From: Pseudoxanthomonas sp. PXM02
GTDB taxonomy: Bacteria > Pseudomonadota > Gammaproteobacteria > Xanthomonadales > Xanthomonadaceae
DNA: 64,000 nucleotides
Assembly (NCBI RefSeq): GCF_014851805.1
Contig: NZ_JACVAK010000001.1
Coordinates: 620,001-684,000, forward strand
Direction: 5' to 3'
Shown here one piece after another: positions 46,438 through 55,568 of the stretch. Numbering within the stretch: the stretch's first letter is position 1; the number at the start of each line of letters is the position of its first letter. The notes beneath the pieces are model-generated. The model was not told the origin of the DNA, ran no database searches, and worked only from the letters and a program-made list of their open reading frames with translations. The position numbers were made by a program, and so were the translations under genes.

Positions 46438-48078
46438 TTGCGTCCTTTGCTGCTCGCCACCGTCCTGACCCTGACCCTTGCGGCACCGCTGGCGTCCTCG
46501 CAGGAAAGCCGTTTGCCGGACATCGGTTCCTCCGCGGGCGAACTGCTCACACCGGCCCGCCAGGCGCAGTACGGCGGGATGATGCTGCGCGAGCTGCGCA
46601 ACTACGGCTACCTGCTGGAGGACCCGCTGGTCACCGACTGGCTGCAGAGCGTCGGCGGCCGCCTGGGCGCGGACAGCGACAACCCGCAACAGTCCTACAC
46701 CTTCTTCATGATGCGCGACCGCCAGATCAATGCGTTCGCCACGCTGGGCGGCTACATCGGCATGAATGCCGGCCTGGTGCTGACCGCCGACCGCGAGGAC
46801 GAAGTCGCCGCCGTGCTCTCGCACGAAATCGCCCACGTCACCCAGCAGCACGTCCTACGCGGCGTCGAGCGCGCACAGCGCGACCAGATCCCGATCCTGC
46901 TCGGCATGCTGGGCGCCATCGTGCTGGCGCAGGCCGCTGGCGGCAGTTCCAGCGGCGACGCCTCGCAGGCCGCCATCGCCTCGGCGATGGGCCTGATGCA
47001 GCAGCGCCAGATCGACTACACCCGCTCCAACGAATCCGAAGCCGACCGCGTCGGCATCCGCACGCTGTCGCGCGCGGGCTACGACATTGACGCGATGGCC
47101 GGCTTCTTCGCCAAGCTGCAGCAGGCCACCCGCGTCGCGCGCGGCAGCGGGCGCGAGTCGGTGCCCGACTACCTGCAGACCCACCCGGTCACCACCACCC
47201 GTATCAGCGAGGCGCGCCAGCGCGCCGACCAGATGCGGGGCAACCAGGTCACCGCCATCTCCAGCGTGCCCGGCGGCGAGCGCATCGAGCGCTTCGACCG
47301 CACCGGCATCACGCTGCCGGAGACGCGCAGCGACAATCCCCTGCTCCCCGTCCCGGTCACCCTGCCCTCGCAGGTCTTCCACCAGGGCGACAGTGGCCAG
47401 TTCGACTGGGCCCGCGAGCGCCTGCGTGCGCTCAGCGCGAGCACGCCGTCCGCCGCCGTCCGCGAATACGAGACCCTGCGCCGCCAGGCCGGCAAACCGC
47501 TGACCGGCCCGCAGCGCTACGGCCTGGCCGTGGCGCACCTGCAGGGCGGGGATATCCGCACCGCCCTGACCGAACTCGAGCGCCTGGCCGACGAACACGA
47601 CGACAACCTGTGGATCGCCCTGTCGCTGGGCGAGGCCGAATCGCGCACCGGCAACGCCGCGGCAGCCAACCGTCGCTTCGACGCCCTGATGCAGCGCTAC
47701 CCGCAGAACCGGCCGGTGGCCCTGACCTACGCGAAAGTGTTGAACGAACAGGGCGGCCGCGAGGCCGGCCTGCGCGCGCAGGCCGTACTGCGCCCGCTGA
47801 TGGCCCGCGCCGGCGACGACCCGGTGTTCCAGCAGCAGTTCGCCCGGGCCAATGAACTGGCGGGCGACGTGGCCCGTGCCGGCGAGGCCTATGCCGAGGC
47901 CGCCTACCTGAACGGGCGGCCGGAGCAGGCGCTGATCCAGCTGCAGAATCTCAAGAAGCAGAGCGACCTGGATTTCTACGCCCGCGCCCGGGTCGACGCC
48001 CGCATCGCCGCCATCACGCCGGAAGTGCTGGAACTGCGCCGCCAGGGCATACGCGACCCGGACGTGGAGCGCCGCTGA
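46438..48078 (+). CDS. M48-family periplasmic metalloprotease, BepA/YfgC-like
   Basis: Quality-control protease of outer-membrane assembly. The 546-residue product has a Sec signal (LLLATVLTLTLAAPLASS), the zinc site HEIAH (His129, Glu130, His133) with third ligand Glu201 (NESEADRVG), and a C-terminal TPR region (about 300-530). E. coli BepA has 487 residues with the same layout. Start is TTG at 46438 with CGGAG upstream. Divergent from the glutaredoxin gene. Confidence 0.9.
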   Translation: MRPLLLATVLTLTLAAPLASSQESRLPDIGSSAGELLTPARQAQYGGMMLRELRNYGYLLEDPLVTDWLQSVGGRLGADSDNPQQSYTFFMMRDRQINAFATLGGYIGMNAGLVLTADREDEVAAVLSHEIAHVTQQHVLRGVERAQRDQIPILLGMLGAIVLAQAAGGSSSGDASQAAIASAMGLMQQRQIDYTRSNESEADRVGIRTLSRAGYDIDAMAGFFAKLQQATRVARGSGRESVPDYLQTHPVTTTRISEARQRADQMRGNQVTAISSVPGGERIERFDRTGITLPETRSDNPLLPVPVTLPSQVFHQGDSGQFDWARERLRALSASTPSAAVREYETLRRQAGKPLTGPQRYGLAVAHLQGGDIRTALTELERLADEHDDNLWIALSLGEAESRTGNAAAANRRFDALMQRYPQNRPVALTYAKVLNEQGGREAGLRAQAVLRPLMARAGDDPVFQQQFARANELAGDVARAGEAYAEAAYLNGRPEQALIQLQNLKKQSDLDFYARARVDARIAAITPEVLELRRQGIRDPDVERR

Positions 48079-48114
48079 CCGGCGATCGGACCACCTGCAT
48101 GACAGCCCGGCGGG

Positions 48115-48132
48115 ATGTCATGTAACCGTCAT
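48115..48132 (+). promoter_or_regulatory. Pho box upstream of phoB
   Basis: Two direct repeats, ATGTCAT and CCGTCAT, separated by exactly four bases (GTAA). This matches the PhoB site layout CTGTCAT-N4-CTGTCAT. A -10-like TCTACT follows at 48143-48148. It predicts autoregulation of phoB and places the start of transcription after 48150, which argues for the GTG at 48179 as the phoB start. Confidence 0.75.
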
Positions 48133-48178
48133 AAAATTGTCGTCTACTGACACGGTCCCCCTCGCACCCGGATCCTGC

Positions 48179-48868
48179 GTGCAGAAGCACATCCTGATCG
48201 TCGACGACGAACCCGCCATCCGCGACATGGTGGCGTTCGCCCTGCGCAAGGGCGAGTACGAACCGGTCCATGCCGGTGACGCCCGCGAAGCCCAGAACGC
48301 CATCGCCGACCGCGTCCCCGATCTGATCCTGCTGGACTGGATGCTGCCCGGCACCAGCGGCCTGGAACTGGCCCGCCGCTGGCGCAAGGACGCCATGACC
48401 CGCGACGTGCCCATCATCATGCTCACCGCCCGTGGCGAGGAGAACGACCGGGTCGGCGGTCTCGAGGCCGGCGTCGACGACTACGTGGTCAAGCCGTTCT
48501 CGGCCCGCGAGCTGCTGGCCCGCATCCGCGCCGTCATGCGCCGCTCGCGCGACGACGACGAGGACGGCAGCGTCGCCGTGGGCAACCTGCGCATCGACGG
48601 CGCCGCCCATCGCGTGTTCGCCGGTGATACGCCGGTCGCCATCGGCCCCACCGAGTACCGCCTGCTGCACTTCTTCATGACGCACCCAGAGCGTGTCTAC
48701 TCGCGCACGCAACTGCTCGACCACGTCTGGGGCGGCAGCGTCTACGTGGAAGAACGGACGGTCGACGTGCATATCCGTCGCCTGCGTAAGACGCTGGAAC
48801 CGCATGGCCTGGAGAACATGGTGCAGACCGTGCGCGGCTCGGGCTACCGCTTCTCGGCCGCGATGTGA
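48179..48868 (+). CDS. phoB: phosphate regulon response regulator PhoB
   Basis: OmpR/PhoB-type regulator. The 229-residue product starts with a receiver domain VQKHILIVDDEPAIR (Asp9, Asp10, Glu11; phosphoacceptor Asp53; Thr83; Lys105) and ends in a winged helix with VDVHIRRLRKTL and TVRGSGYRFS. A TTG at 48137 would give 14 more residues but lies at or before the expected transcription start; GTG 48179 matches the usual PhoB start. phoR follows. Confidence 0.93.
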   Translation: MQKHILIVDDEPAIRDMVAFALRKGEYEPVHAGDAREAQNAIADRVPDLILLDWMLPGTSGLELARRWRKDAMTRDVPIIMLTARGEENDRVGGLEAGVDDYVVKPFSARELLARIRAVMRRSRDDDEDGSVAVGNLRIDGAAHRVFAGDTPVAIGPTEYRLLHFFMTHPERVYSRTQLLDHVWGGSVYVEERTVDVHIRRLRKTLEPHGLENMVQTVRGSGYRFSAAM

Positions 48869-48932
48869 CCCGGCGGGCGACGCCCTGGCGTCGCCTGCGC
48901 GGGCTGTCACAGACATCTGACACAATCGGTCC

Positions 48933-50273
48933 ATGCCCCACGACATCCGTTCCGCCTGGTTCAAGACGCTCGGCCAGCTGGCACTGATCCTGGCGCTGGC
49001 GGTCGTGGTCGGCCTGCTGCTGGGCCAGGTCTGGCCGGTCGTCACCGTCGCCGCACTCGGCGTGGTGGTCTGGCACTACTGGCGCCTGCGCAAGGTGCTG
49101 CTGCGCCTGACCGCGCGCCAGCGGCTGGAGCCCGCCCAGGGCAAGGGCGTCTGGAACGAACTCGACCGCCTGCTGTTCCGCGGCCAGGCCGAAATGCGCA
49201 CCCGCAAGCGTCGCCTGCTCGACATGCTGCGCGCCTACCGCGCCGCCGCCGCCGCCCTGCCCGACGGCGTGGTAGTGGTGGAGCGCAACAGCCAGCGGGT
49301 TCAATGGTTCAACAAGGCCGCCAGCAGCCTGCTGGGCCTGCAGTACCCCACCGACATCGGTGCGCCCGTGGGGGATCGCCTGCAGCCGCTGCCGATGTCG
49401 CACTGGCTGGCCGCCGGCCGCAACGCCGAACCGATGCTGGACGCCGCCTCGCCGGTGGACCCGCACCTGCGCCTCAACCTGAGGCTGATCCCCTACTCCG
49501 ACGAGTACTGGCTGCTGGTCGCCCGCGATGTCAGCAAGATGCTGCGGCTGGAACAGATGCGCCGCGACTTCGTCGCCAACGTGTCGCATGAACTGCGCAC
49601 GCCGCTGACCGTGGTGCACGGCTACCTCGACATGCTGGAGCCCACCGAGTATCCGGACTGGGCGCCGATGCTGGCCGAAATGCAGAAGCAGTCGCAGCGC
49701 ATGACGCAGCTGGTCGAAGACCTGCTGACGCTCTCGCGCCTGGAAGCGCAGGACAGCCTGCCCGACGAGAACGTGGCGATGGCACCGATGCTGGCCACGC
49801 TGCGCCGCGAAGCCGAAGCGCTCAGCCAGCGCCGCCACACGATCGTGGTGCAGGACGAGACGAACCTGGACCTGTCCGGCTCCAACAAGGAACTGCACAG
49901 CGCGTTCTCCAACCTGGTCAGCAACGCAGTGCGCTACACGCCGGTCGGCGGCACGATCACTGTCCGCTTCGCCCGCGAAGGCGACGGTGCGGTACTCAGC
50001 GTGCGCGACACCGGCTACGGCATCCCCACCTCGCACCTGCCGCGCATCACCGAGCGCTTCTACCGCGTGTCCACCAGTCGCTCGCGCGAAAGCGGCGGCA
50101 CCGGCCTGGGCCTGTCGATCGTCAAACATGTGTTGAACCTGCACCAGGCGCGCCTCGAGATCGAAAGCGAGGTCGGCCAGGGCAGCGTGTTTTCCATCCA
50201 TTTCGGTGCCGAGCGGGTCGAGCCACGCCTCGACGCCATGACGCCCCTCACTACGGACAGCCAGACCGCATGA
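48933..50273 (+). CDS. phoR: phosphate regulon sensor kinase PhoR
   Basis: Inner-membrane histidine kinase that phosphorylates PhoB when phosphate is low. The 446-residue product has two close transmembrane helices (about 12-48) with no large periplasmic domain, as in PhoR, a PAS-like domain (about 100-200), the HisKA box VSHELRTPL (His219), and the HATPase motifs NLVSNAVRYTP, DTGYGIP and GTGLGLSIVKH. It overlaps ppk by four bases. Confidence 0.95.
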   Translation: MPHDIRSAWFKTLGQLALILALAVVVGLLLGQVWPVVTVAALGVVVWHYWRLRKVLLRLTARQRLEPAQGKGVWNELDRLLFRGQAEMRTRKRRLLDMLRAYRAAAAALPDGVVVVERNSQRVQWFNKAASSLLGLQYPTDIGAPVGDRLQPLPMSHWLAAGRNAEPMLDAASPVDPHLRLNLRLIPYSDEYWLLVARDVSKMLRLEQMRRDFVANVSHELRTPLTVVHGYLDMLEPTEYPDWAPMLAEMQKQSQRMTQLVEDLLTLSRLEAQDSLPDENVAMAPMLATLRREAEALSQRRHTIVVQDETNLDLSGSNKELHSAFSNLVSNAVRYTPVGGTITVRFAREGDGAVLSVRDTGYGIPTSHLPRITERFYRVSTSRSRESGGTGLGLSIVKHVLNLHQARLEIESEVGQGSVFSIHFGAERVEPRLDAMTPLTTDSQTA

Positions 50274-52357
50274 ACGCCGCCCTGGACACGACGCCCGCCC
50301 CTGCCACCGGCGAAGACGCACTGCGCGATCCGTCGCTCTACCTCAATCGCGAGCTGTCCCAGCTGGATTTCAACTTCCGCGTGCTGGCGCAGGCGCAGGA
50401 TCCCTCGGTGCCGCTGCTGGAGCGCCTGCGCTTCCTGTGCATCTCCTGCACCAACCTGGACGAGTTCTTCGAGATCCGCGCCGCCACCGTGCGCCATGCG
50501 CTGGACTTCGGCCTGCCGCCCGGCGCGGATGGCATGAGCCCGGCCACGGTGCTCAACAAGATCCACGACCGCGCCGCCGAACTGGTCGACGCGCAGTACA
50601 AGTGCTGGAACGACGTGCTCCGTCCCGGCCTGGCCGAGGCCGGCGTGCGCGTGTTCGGCCGCGACAGCTGGAATGCGCGGCAGACGCGCTGGCTGCGCGC
50701 CTACTTCCGCAACGAGATCATGCCGGTGCTGTCGCCGCTGGGCCTGGACCCGGCGCACCCGTTCCCGAAGATCCTCAACAAGTCGCTCAACATCGTCGTG
50801 GTGCTGAAGGGCAAGGATGCGTTCGGCCGCGCCGGTCACCTGGCCATCGTGCGCGCCCCGCGCTCGCTGCCGCGCATCATCCACCTGCCGCAGCGCGTGT
50901 CCGGTGGCGAGAACGACTTCGTCCTGCTGTCGTCGGTGCTGTCGGTGTTCGTGGACGAACTGTTCCCCGGCATGGAAGTGAAGGGCTCGTACCAGTTCCG
51001 CGTGACCCGCAATTCCGAGGTCGTCGTCGACGAAGAGGAAGTGGAAAACCTGGCGCTGGCCCTGCGCGACGAGCTGGTCGGCCGCGGTTATCGCCCAGCC
51101 GTGCGTCTCGAGATCGCCCACGACTGCCCCAAGCCGATCGTGCGCCAGCTGCTGCAGAACTTCGCGCTGCCCGACAACGCGGTGTATCCCATCAACGGGC
51201 CGGTCAACCTCAACCGCGTGATCCAGGTCTACGACCTGGTCCAGCGCCCCGAGCTGAAGTACCCCGCGTTCACGCCGCGCACCCTGCGCGACAGCGATGC
51301 GATCTTCGAGAAGGTGGCCGACGACGACGTCCTGCTGCACCACCCCTTCGATTCGTTCGCCGCGGTGCATGAACTGATCAAGCAGGCCGCCGTCGATCCC
51401 GACGTGCTGGCGATCAAGCAGACCCTGTACCGCACCGGCAAGGACTCGGCGATCGTCGAGGCGCTGGTGCAGGCCGCGCGCAACGGCAAGGACGTCACAG
51501 TGGTGGTGGAACTGCGCGCGCGCTTCGACGAGGACGCCAACCTCGGCGTCGCCGACCGCCTGCAGGAAGCCGGCGCGCAGGTCGTGTACGGCGTGGTGGG
51601 TTACAAGACCCACGCCAAGATGCTGCTGATCGTGCGCCGCGAGGGCCGCAAGCTGCGCCGCTACGTGCACCTGGGCACCGGCAACTACCACAGCGGCACC
51701 GCGCGCGCGTACACCGACATCGGCCTGATCACCGCCGATCCCGACATCGGCAACGACGTGCACCTGCTGTTCCAGCAGTTGTCCGGCCTGGCGCCGACGA
51801 CCAAGCTCAAGCGCCTGCTGCAGTCGCCCTTCACCCTGCACCCCGGCCTGATCAAGAAGATCGAGCGCGAGGCCAAGCTGGCCAGGGCCGGCAAGCCGGC
51901 GCGCATCATCGTCAAGGTCAATGCCATCAACGAGGCACGCATCGTCCGTGCGCTGTACGCCGCCTCGCAGGCTGGCGTGCAGATCGACCTGATCGTGCGC
52001 GGCGCCTGTGCGGTGCGCCCCGGCGTGCCGGGCATCTCGGACAACATCCGCGTGCGCTCGATCGTCGGACGCTTCCTCGAGCACAGCCGCCTCTACTGGT
52101 TCGGCAACGACGGCGCGCCGGAACTGTACTGCGCGTCCGCCGACTGGCTGGAGCGCAACCTGCTGCACCGCGTGGAGACCTGCTTTCCGATCCTCGACAA
52201 GGAGCTGGCCGCGCGCGTGTTCAAGGAAGGCCTGCAGAACTACCTGGACGACAACTGCAACGCCTGGGAACTGCAGGCGGACGGTACCTACGTCAAGCTG
52301 ACGCCGGGCGACGAAGCGCCGCACTCCGCGCAGGGCACGCTGCTGGCCAAGGTGTGA
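50270..52357 (+). CDS. ppk: polyphosphate kinase 1
   Basis: Makes polyphosphate from ATP. The 695-residue product has N-terminal helical domain (YLNRELSQLDFNFRVL), catalytic His448 in GYKTHAKMLL, YVHLGTGNYH, and the second conserved histidine region DWLERNLLHRVE. Its ATG overlaps the phoR stop (ATGA), so it is likely in the phosphate-starvation operon. Length matches PPK1. Confidence 0.97.
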   Translation: MNAALDTTPAPATGEDALRDPSLYLNRELSQLDFNFRVLAQAQDPSVPLLERLRFLCISCTNLDEFFEIRAATVRHALDFGLPPGADGMSPATVLNKIHDRAAELVDAQYKCWNDVLRPGLAEAGVRVFGRDSWNARQTRWLRAYFRNEIMPVLSPLGLDPAHPFPKILNKSLNIVVVLKGKDAFGRAGHLAIVRAPRSLPRIIHLPQRVSGGENDFVLLSSVLSVFVDELFPGMEVKGSYQFRVTRNSEVVVDEEEVENLALALRDELVGRGYRPAVRLEIAHDCPKPIVRQLLQNFALPDNAVYPINGPVNLNRVIQVYDLVQRPELKYPAFTPRTLRDSDAIFEKVADDDVLLHHPFDSFAAVHELIKQAAVDPDVLAIKQTLYRTGKDSAIVEALVQAARNGKDVTVVVELRARFDEDANLGVADRLQEAGAQVVYGVVGYKTHAKMLLIVRREGRKLRRYVHLGTGNYHSGTARAYTDIGLITADPDIGNDVHLLFQQLSGLAPTTKLKRLLQSPFTLHPGLIKKIEREAKLARAGKPARIIVKVNAINEARIVRALYAASQAGVQIDLIVRGACAVRPGVPGISDNIRVRSIVGRFLEHSRLYWFGNDGAPELYCASADWLERNLLHRVETCFPILDKELAARVFKEGLQNYLDDNCNAWELQADGTYVKLTPGDEAPHSAQGTLLAKV

Positions 52358-52440
52358 TGCGACTTATGGACGCACCCCGCGATGGCATGCCGTGCCATCG
52401 CGTTGACGCATTGCGCACCGCCATTGGCTAAACTGATCGC

Positions 52441-53970
52441 ATGGTGCCCCTGACCTCCCCCACCTCCCCGCCGCTCCAGGACGGGGACCTGTTGGCCGCG
52501 ATCGACCTGGGCTCCAACAGTTTCCACATGATCGTCGCGCGCTCCCTGCTCGGGCAGCTGCGCGTGGTCGACCGCCTGCGCGAAACCGTCCGCATGGCCG
52601 ACGGCCTGGACAGCAAGGGCGGCCTGTCCGCCGCCGCACGGCAGCGTGCGCTGGACTGCCTGTCGCGGTTCGGGCAACGCATCCGCGACATTCCCTCCAC
52701 GCGCGTGCGCGCGCTCGCCACCAATACCGTGCGCCAGCTCCGCGACCCGCAGGAATTCCTGTCGGCGGCGGAAGCCGCGCTGGGCAAGCCGATCGAAGTC
52801 GTGTCCGGCCGCGAAGAAGCGCGCCTGATCTACCTCGGCGTGGCGCACGCGCAACCGCCGAAATCCAGCCAGCGCCGTCTGGTCATCGACATCGGCGGCG
52901 GCTCGACCGAATTCATCATCGGCCGCGGCTTCGAGACGCTGGAGCGCGAAAGCCTGCAGGCCGGCTGCATCGCCAGCACGCGCCGCTTCTTCCCCGGCGG
53001 CAAGCTCTCGCGCAAGCGCTGGAAGGAAGCCCTGACCGAGATCGGTGCCGAGTTCCAACAGTTCGCCGGCCTGTACCGCAACCTCGGCTGGCAGGAAGCC
53101 ATCGGTTCATCGGGTACCAACAAGGCCATCGGCGAGATCTGCGCCGCGATGAAGCTGACCAAGGGCGCGGTGACGGCCGAAGCGCTGCCGCAGGTCCGCG
53201 AGAAACTGCTGCAGGCCGACCGCATCGAGGACATCGAACTGCCCGGCCTGTCCAACGACCGTCGCCCGATCATCGCCGGCGGCGTGCTGGTGCTGGAAGC
53301 GGCGTTCGAGGCACTGGGCCTGCAACGCCTGATGGTCAGCAAGGCGGCGATGCGCGAAGGCATCCTGTTCGACATGCTCGGCCGCGGCAGCGAGAACGAT
53401 CCGCGCGACCTGTCCACTGCGGCGCTGATGCAGCGCTACGGCATCGACGAGTTCCAGGCCGCGCGCGTGGAAGCCACCGCGATGCGCCTGTTCGAGCAGG
53501 TGGAGGACAGCTGGGGCCTGGACGACGACGACGCCCGCATGCTCGGCTGGGCCGCGCGCCTGCACGAGATCGGCCTGGTCATCGCACACAGCCAGTACCA
53601 CGTGCACGGCGCCTACCTGCTGGAGCACTCTGACATCGAAGGCTTCTCGCGACAGGAGCAGCAGGTGCTGTCCGCGCTGGTGCGCACGCATCGTCGCGGC
53701 GTGCCGAAGAATGCCTTCGACGCCCTGCCCGACCGTCTGCTGCTGGCGGCCAAGCGCAAGGCGGCACTGTTGCGTCTCGCGGTGCTGCTGCATCGCTCGC
53801 ACGACGCCGAAGCCATCCCGCGCCTGGACGCGACCGCCAGCGGCGAACGCCTGGACCTGGTGGTCAGCAAGAAGTGGATCGACTCGCGCCCCTTGCTGCG
53901 CTCCGACCTGGTCGGCGAACCCGAAGACATGCAAGGTCTAGGCGTGGCGTTCAAGCCGTTCGTGGCGTAG
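52441..53970 (+). CDS. ppx: exopolyphosphatase Ppx/GppA
   Basis: Degrades polyphosphate (or pppGpp for GppA-like members). The 509-residue product has the actin-like ATPase-fold motifs AAIDLGSNSFHMIV (19-32) and VIDIGGGSTEFI, and a C-terminal HD-like helical domain. Length and neighbour ppk favour Ppx. The ATG at 52441 has no visible Shine-Dalgarno sequence, and a -10-like TAAACT ends six bases before it, so the mRNA may be leaderless. An inverted repeat (GCGATGGCA/TGCCATCGC, 52379-52401) lies upstream. Confidence 0.94.
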   Translation: MVPLTSPTSPPLQDGDLLAAIDLGSNSFHMIVARSLLGQLRVVDRLRETVRMADGLDSKGGLSAAARQRALDCLSRFGQRIRDIPSTRVRALATNTVRQLRDPQEFLSAAEAALGKPIEVVSGREEARLIYLGVAHAQPPKSSQRRLVIDIGGGSTEFIIGRGFETLERESLQAGCIASTRRFFPGGKLSRKRWKEALTEIGAEFQQFAGLYRNLGWQEAIGSSGTNKAIGEICAAMKLTKGAVTAEALPQVREKLLQADRIEDIELPGLSNDRRPIIAGGVLVLEAAFEALGLQRLMVSKAAMREGILFDMLGRGSENDPRDLSTAALMQRYGIDEFQAARVEATAMRLFEQVEDSWGLDDDDARMLGWAARLHEIGLVIAHSQYHVHGAYLLEHSDIEGFSRQEQQVLSALVRTHRRGVPKNAFDALPDRLLLAAKRKAALLRLAVLLHRSHDAEAIPRLDATASGERLDLVVSKKWIDSRPLLRSDLVGEPEDMQGLGVAFKPFVA

Positions 53971-54260
53971 CGAACGCGGGACGTCAGCACTACTAACGTC
54001 GATCGTCACGGCGCACAGCCATCGACAGTATTTTCTGCAGGACCGCTTCACGCCGCGGCGACTTGCGGACCGTCATCGTCGATCCATGCTGCGTCCGACG
54101 GATGCCCTCAATTGTGACTTGAGGTTACACTCGGTCCAGCCACGGGCCCGCGGCGTGATCCACACCCACCGCCCCACGCCATCCTTCCTGTTCGCACTTG
54201 CGACGGGAGCGGGCCCCGTCGCTGACTATTCGTCGCGTACCTGCCTTCAGGAGGAAGCCC

Positions 54261-55517
54261 GTGATCGACAGTAGGAGTCCGGAACACGCATTGACCGATG
54301 CCTGGCTGGAAGGCGGGCCAGGCGCCGTGGCAATTGCACGCAACGTGGATCGGCTGCTCGATGCGGTGCGCCGCCACCTCGACATGGACGTGGCCTTCGT
54401 CAGCGAATTCCATGGCAGCCATCGCGTCTTCCGCCATGTCGTCACCCGGCTCGACCGTGCCCCCATCCGCCCCGGCGATTCCAGCCCGCTCGACGAGGGC
54501 TACTGCATGCGCGTGGTCGAGGGCAGCATCCCGCAGCTGATTCCCGACACGGCCGCCGTCCCCGTGCTGGAGCGCATCCCGGAAACCCAACTCGTCCCGA
54601 TCGGTTCACACCTCAGCGTGCCCATCCAGCTGCGCGATGGCCGCGTTTACGGCACGTTCTGCTGCTTCAGCCTGGCGGCCAATCTGTCGCTGGGCCAGCG
54701 CGACCTGCACATGATGCGGGCCTTCGCCGACCTGCTGGCCTACCAGATCGACGGCGACCTCGATGCCGTGCAGGAACACGAGGAAAAGGTCGCCCGCATC
54801 ACCTCGGTGCTGGAACTGGGCCAGCCGCACATGGTGTACCAGCCCATCTACCGCAGCAGCGAGCGCCGCATCGTCGGCGTGGAATGCCTGTCGCGCTTCG
54901 ACCTGGAACCCCGCCGCACGCCGGACGTCTGGTTCGCCGAAGCGCGCGAGATCGGCCTGGGCGTGCGCCTGGAACTCAACGCCATCCTGTCGGCGCTGGA
55001 TGGCCTGCGCGAGGTGAGCGGCGATTTCTATGTCGCGCTGAACGTCTCGCCGCAGACCATCATCAGTGGCGGCATCGAAGGCTACATCGACGACCTGGAC
55101 CCGCACCGCGTGGTGCTGGAGATCACCGAACACTCGCTGGTCGACGACTACGGCCTGCTCAACGAACGGCTGGTGCCGCTGCGCGAGGCCGGCATCCGCA
55201 TCGCCGTGGATGACGCCGGTGCCGGCTACGCCAGCATGCGGCACGTACTGGCCATCCATCCGGACATCATCAAGCTGGACCTCAGCCTCACTCGCGACAT
55301 CGACAGCGATTCCCCGCGACGCGCACTGGCCGCCGCGCTGATCGAGTTCGCCCGCCAGACCCAGTCGCACGTGGTGGCCGAGGGCGTGGAGACGGCCTCC
55401 GAACTAGAAGCGCTGCAGGCCCTGGGTGTGGACGACGTGCAGGGTTACCACCTTGCGCGTCCGCTGGAAGTCGCGGCACTGGCGCAGAAGCTGCGCGACG
55501 AGCGTCAGCGCAACTGA
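54261..55517 (+). CDS. GAF-EAL cyclic di-GMP phosphodiesterase
   Basis: A 418-residue cytoplasmic protein with a GAF sensor domain (about 20-170) and an EAL domain (about 178-415). The EAL signature is ECLSR (Glu208, Arg212), and the other metal and catalytic residues are present: Asn261, LEITE (Glu287, Glu290), Asp317-Asp318 in VDDAGAG, Lys338, Glu374 in AEGVET and Gln394, so it should be active. The GTG at 54261 has an excellent site (AGGAGG). It follows ppx by 290 bases of DNA in which I see no gene. Confidence 0.92.
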   Translation: MIDSRSPEHALTDAWLEGGPGAVAIARNVDRLLDAVRRHLDMDVAFVSEFHGSHRVFRHVVTRLDRAPIRPGDSSPLDEGYCMRVVEGSIPQLIPDTAAVPVLERIPETQLVPIGSHLSVPIQLRDGRVYGTFCCFSLAANLSLGQRDLHMMRAFADLLAYQIDGDLDAVQEHEEKVARITSVLELGQPHMVYQPIYRSSERRIVGVECLSRFDLEPRRTPDVWFAEAREIGLGVRLELNAILSALDGLREVSGDFYVALNVSPQTIISGGIEGYIDDLDPHRVVLEITEHSLVDDYGLLNERLVPLREAGIRIAVDDAGAGYASMRHVLAIHPDIIKLDLSLTRDIDSDSPRRALAAALIEFARQTQSHVVAEGVETASELEALQALGVDDVQGYHLARPLEVAALAQKLRDERQRN

Positions 55518-55568
55518 GGCGCGCCGACGCTCTGGCATGATGCCGTCCTCACCTTTCGCGACGCCACG

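Noticed and set aside
48137..48178. phoB starting at TTG 48137
   Set aside because: It lies directly after the Pho box and before the expected transcription start. GTG 48179 matches the usual PhoB N-terminus.
48904..48923. Second Pho box before phoR
   Set aside because: CTGTCAC and CTGACAC are spaced by six bases instead of four, giving a 13-base period; too poor a match to call.
53971..54260. Small gene in the ppx-EAL gap
   Set aside because: Short frames there (for example from 54086) have no ribosome site or family likeness and run into the EAL gene's own upstream region.
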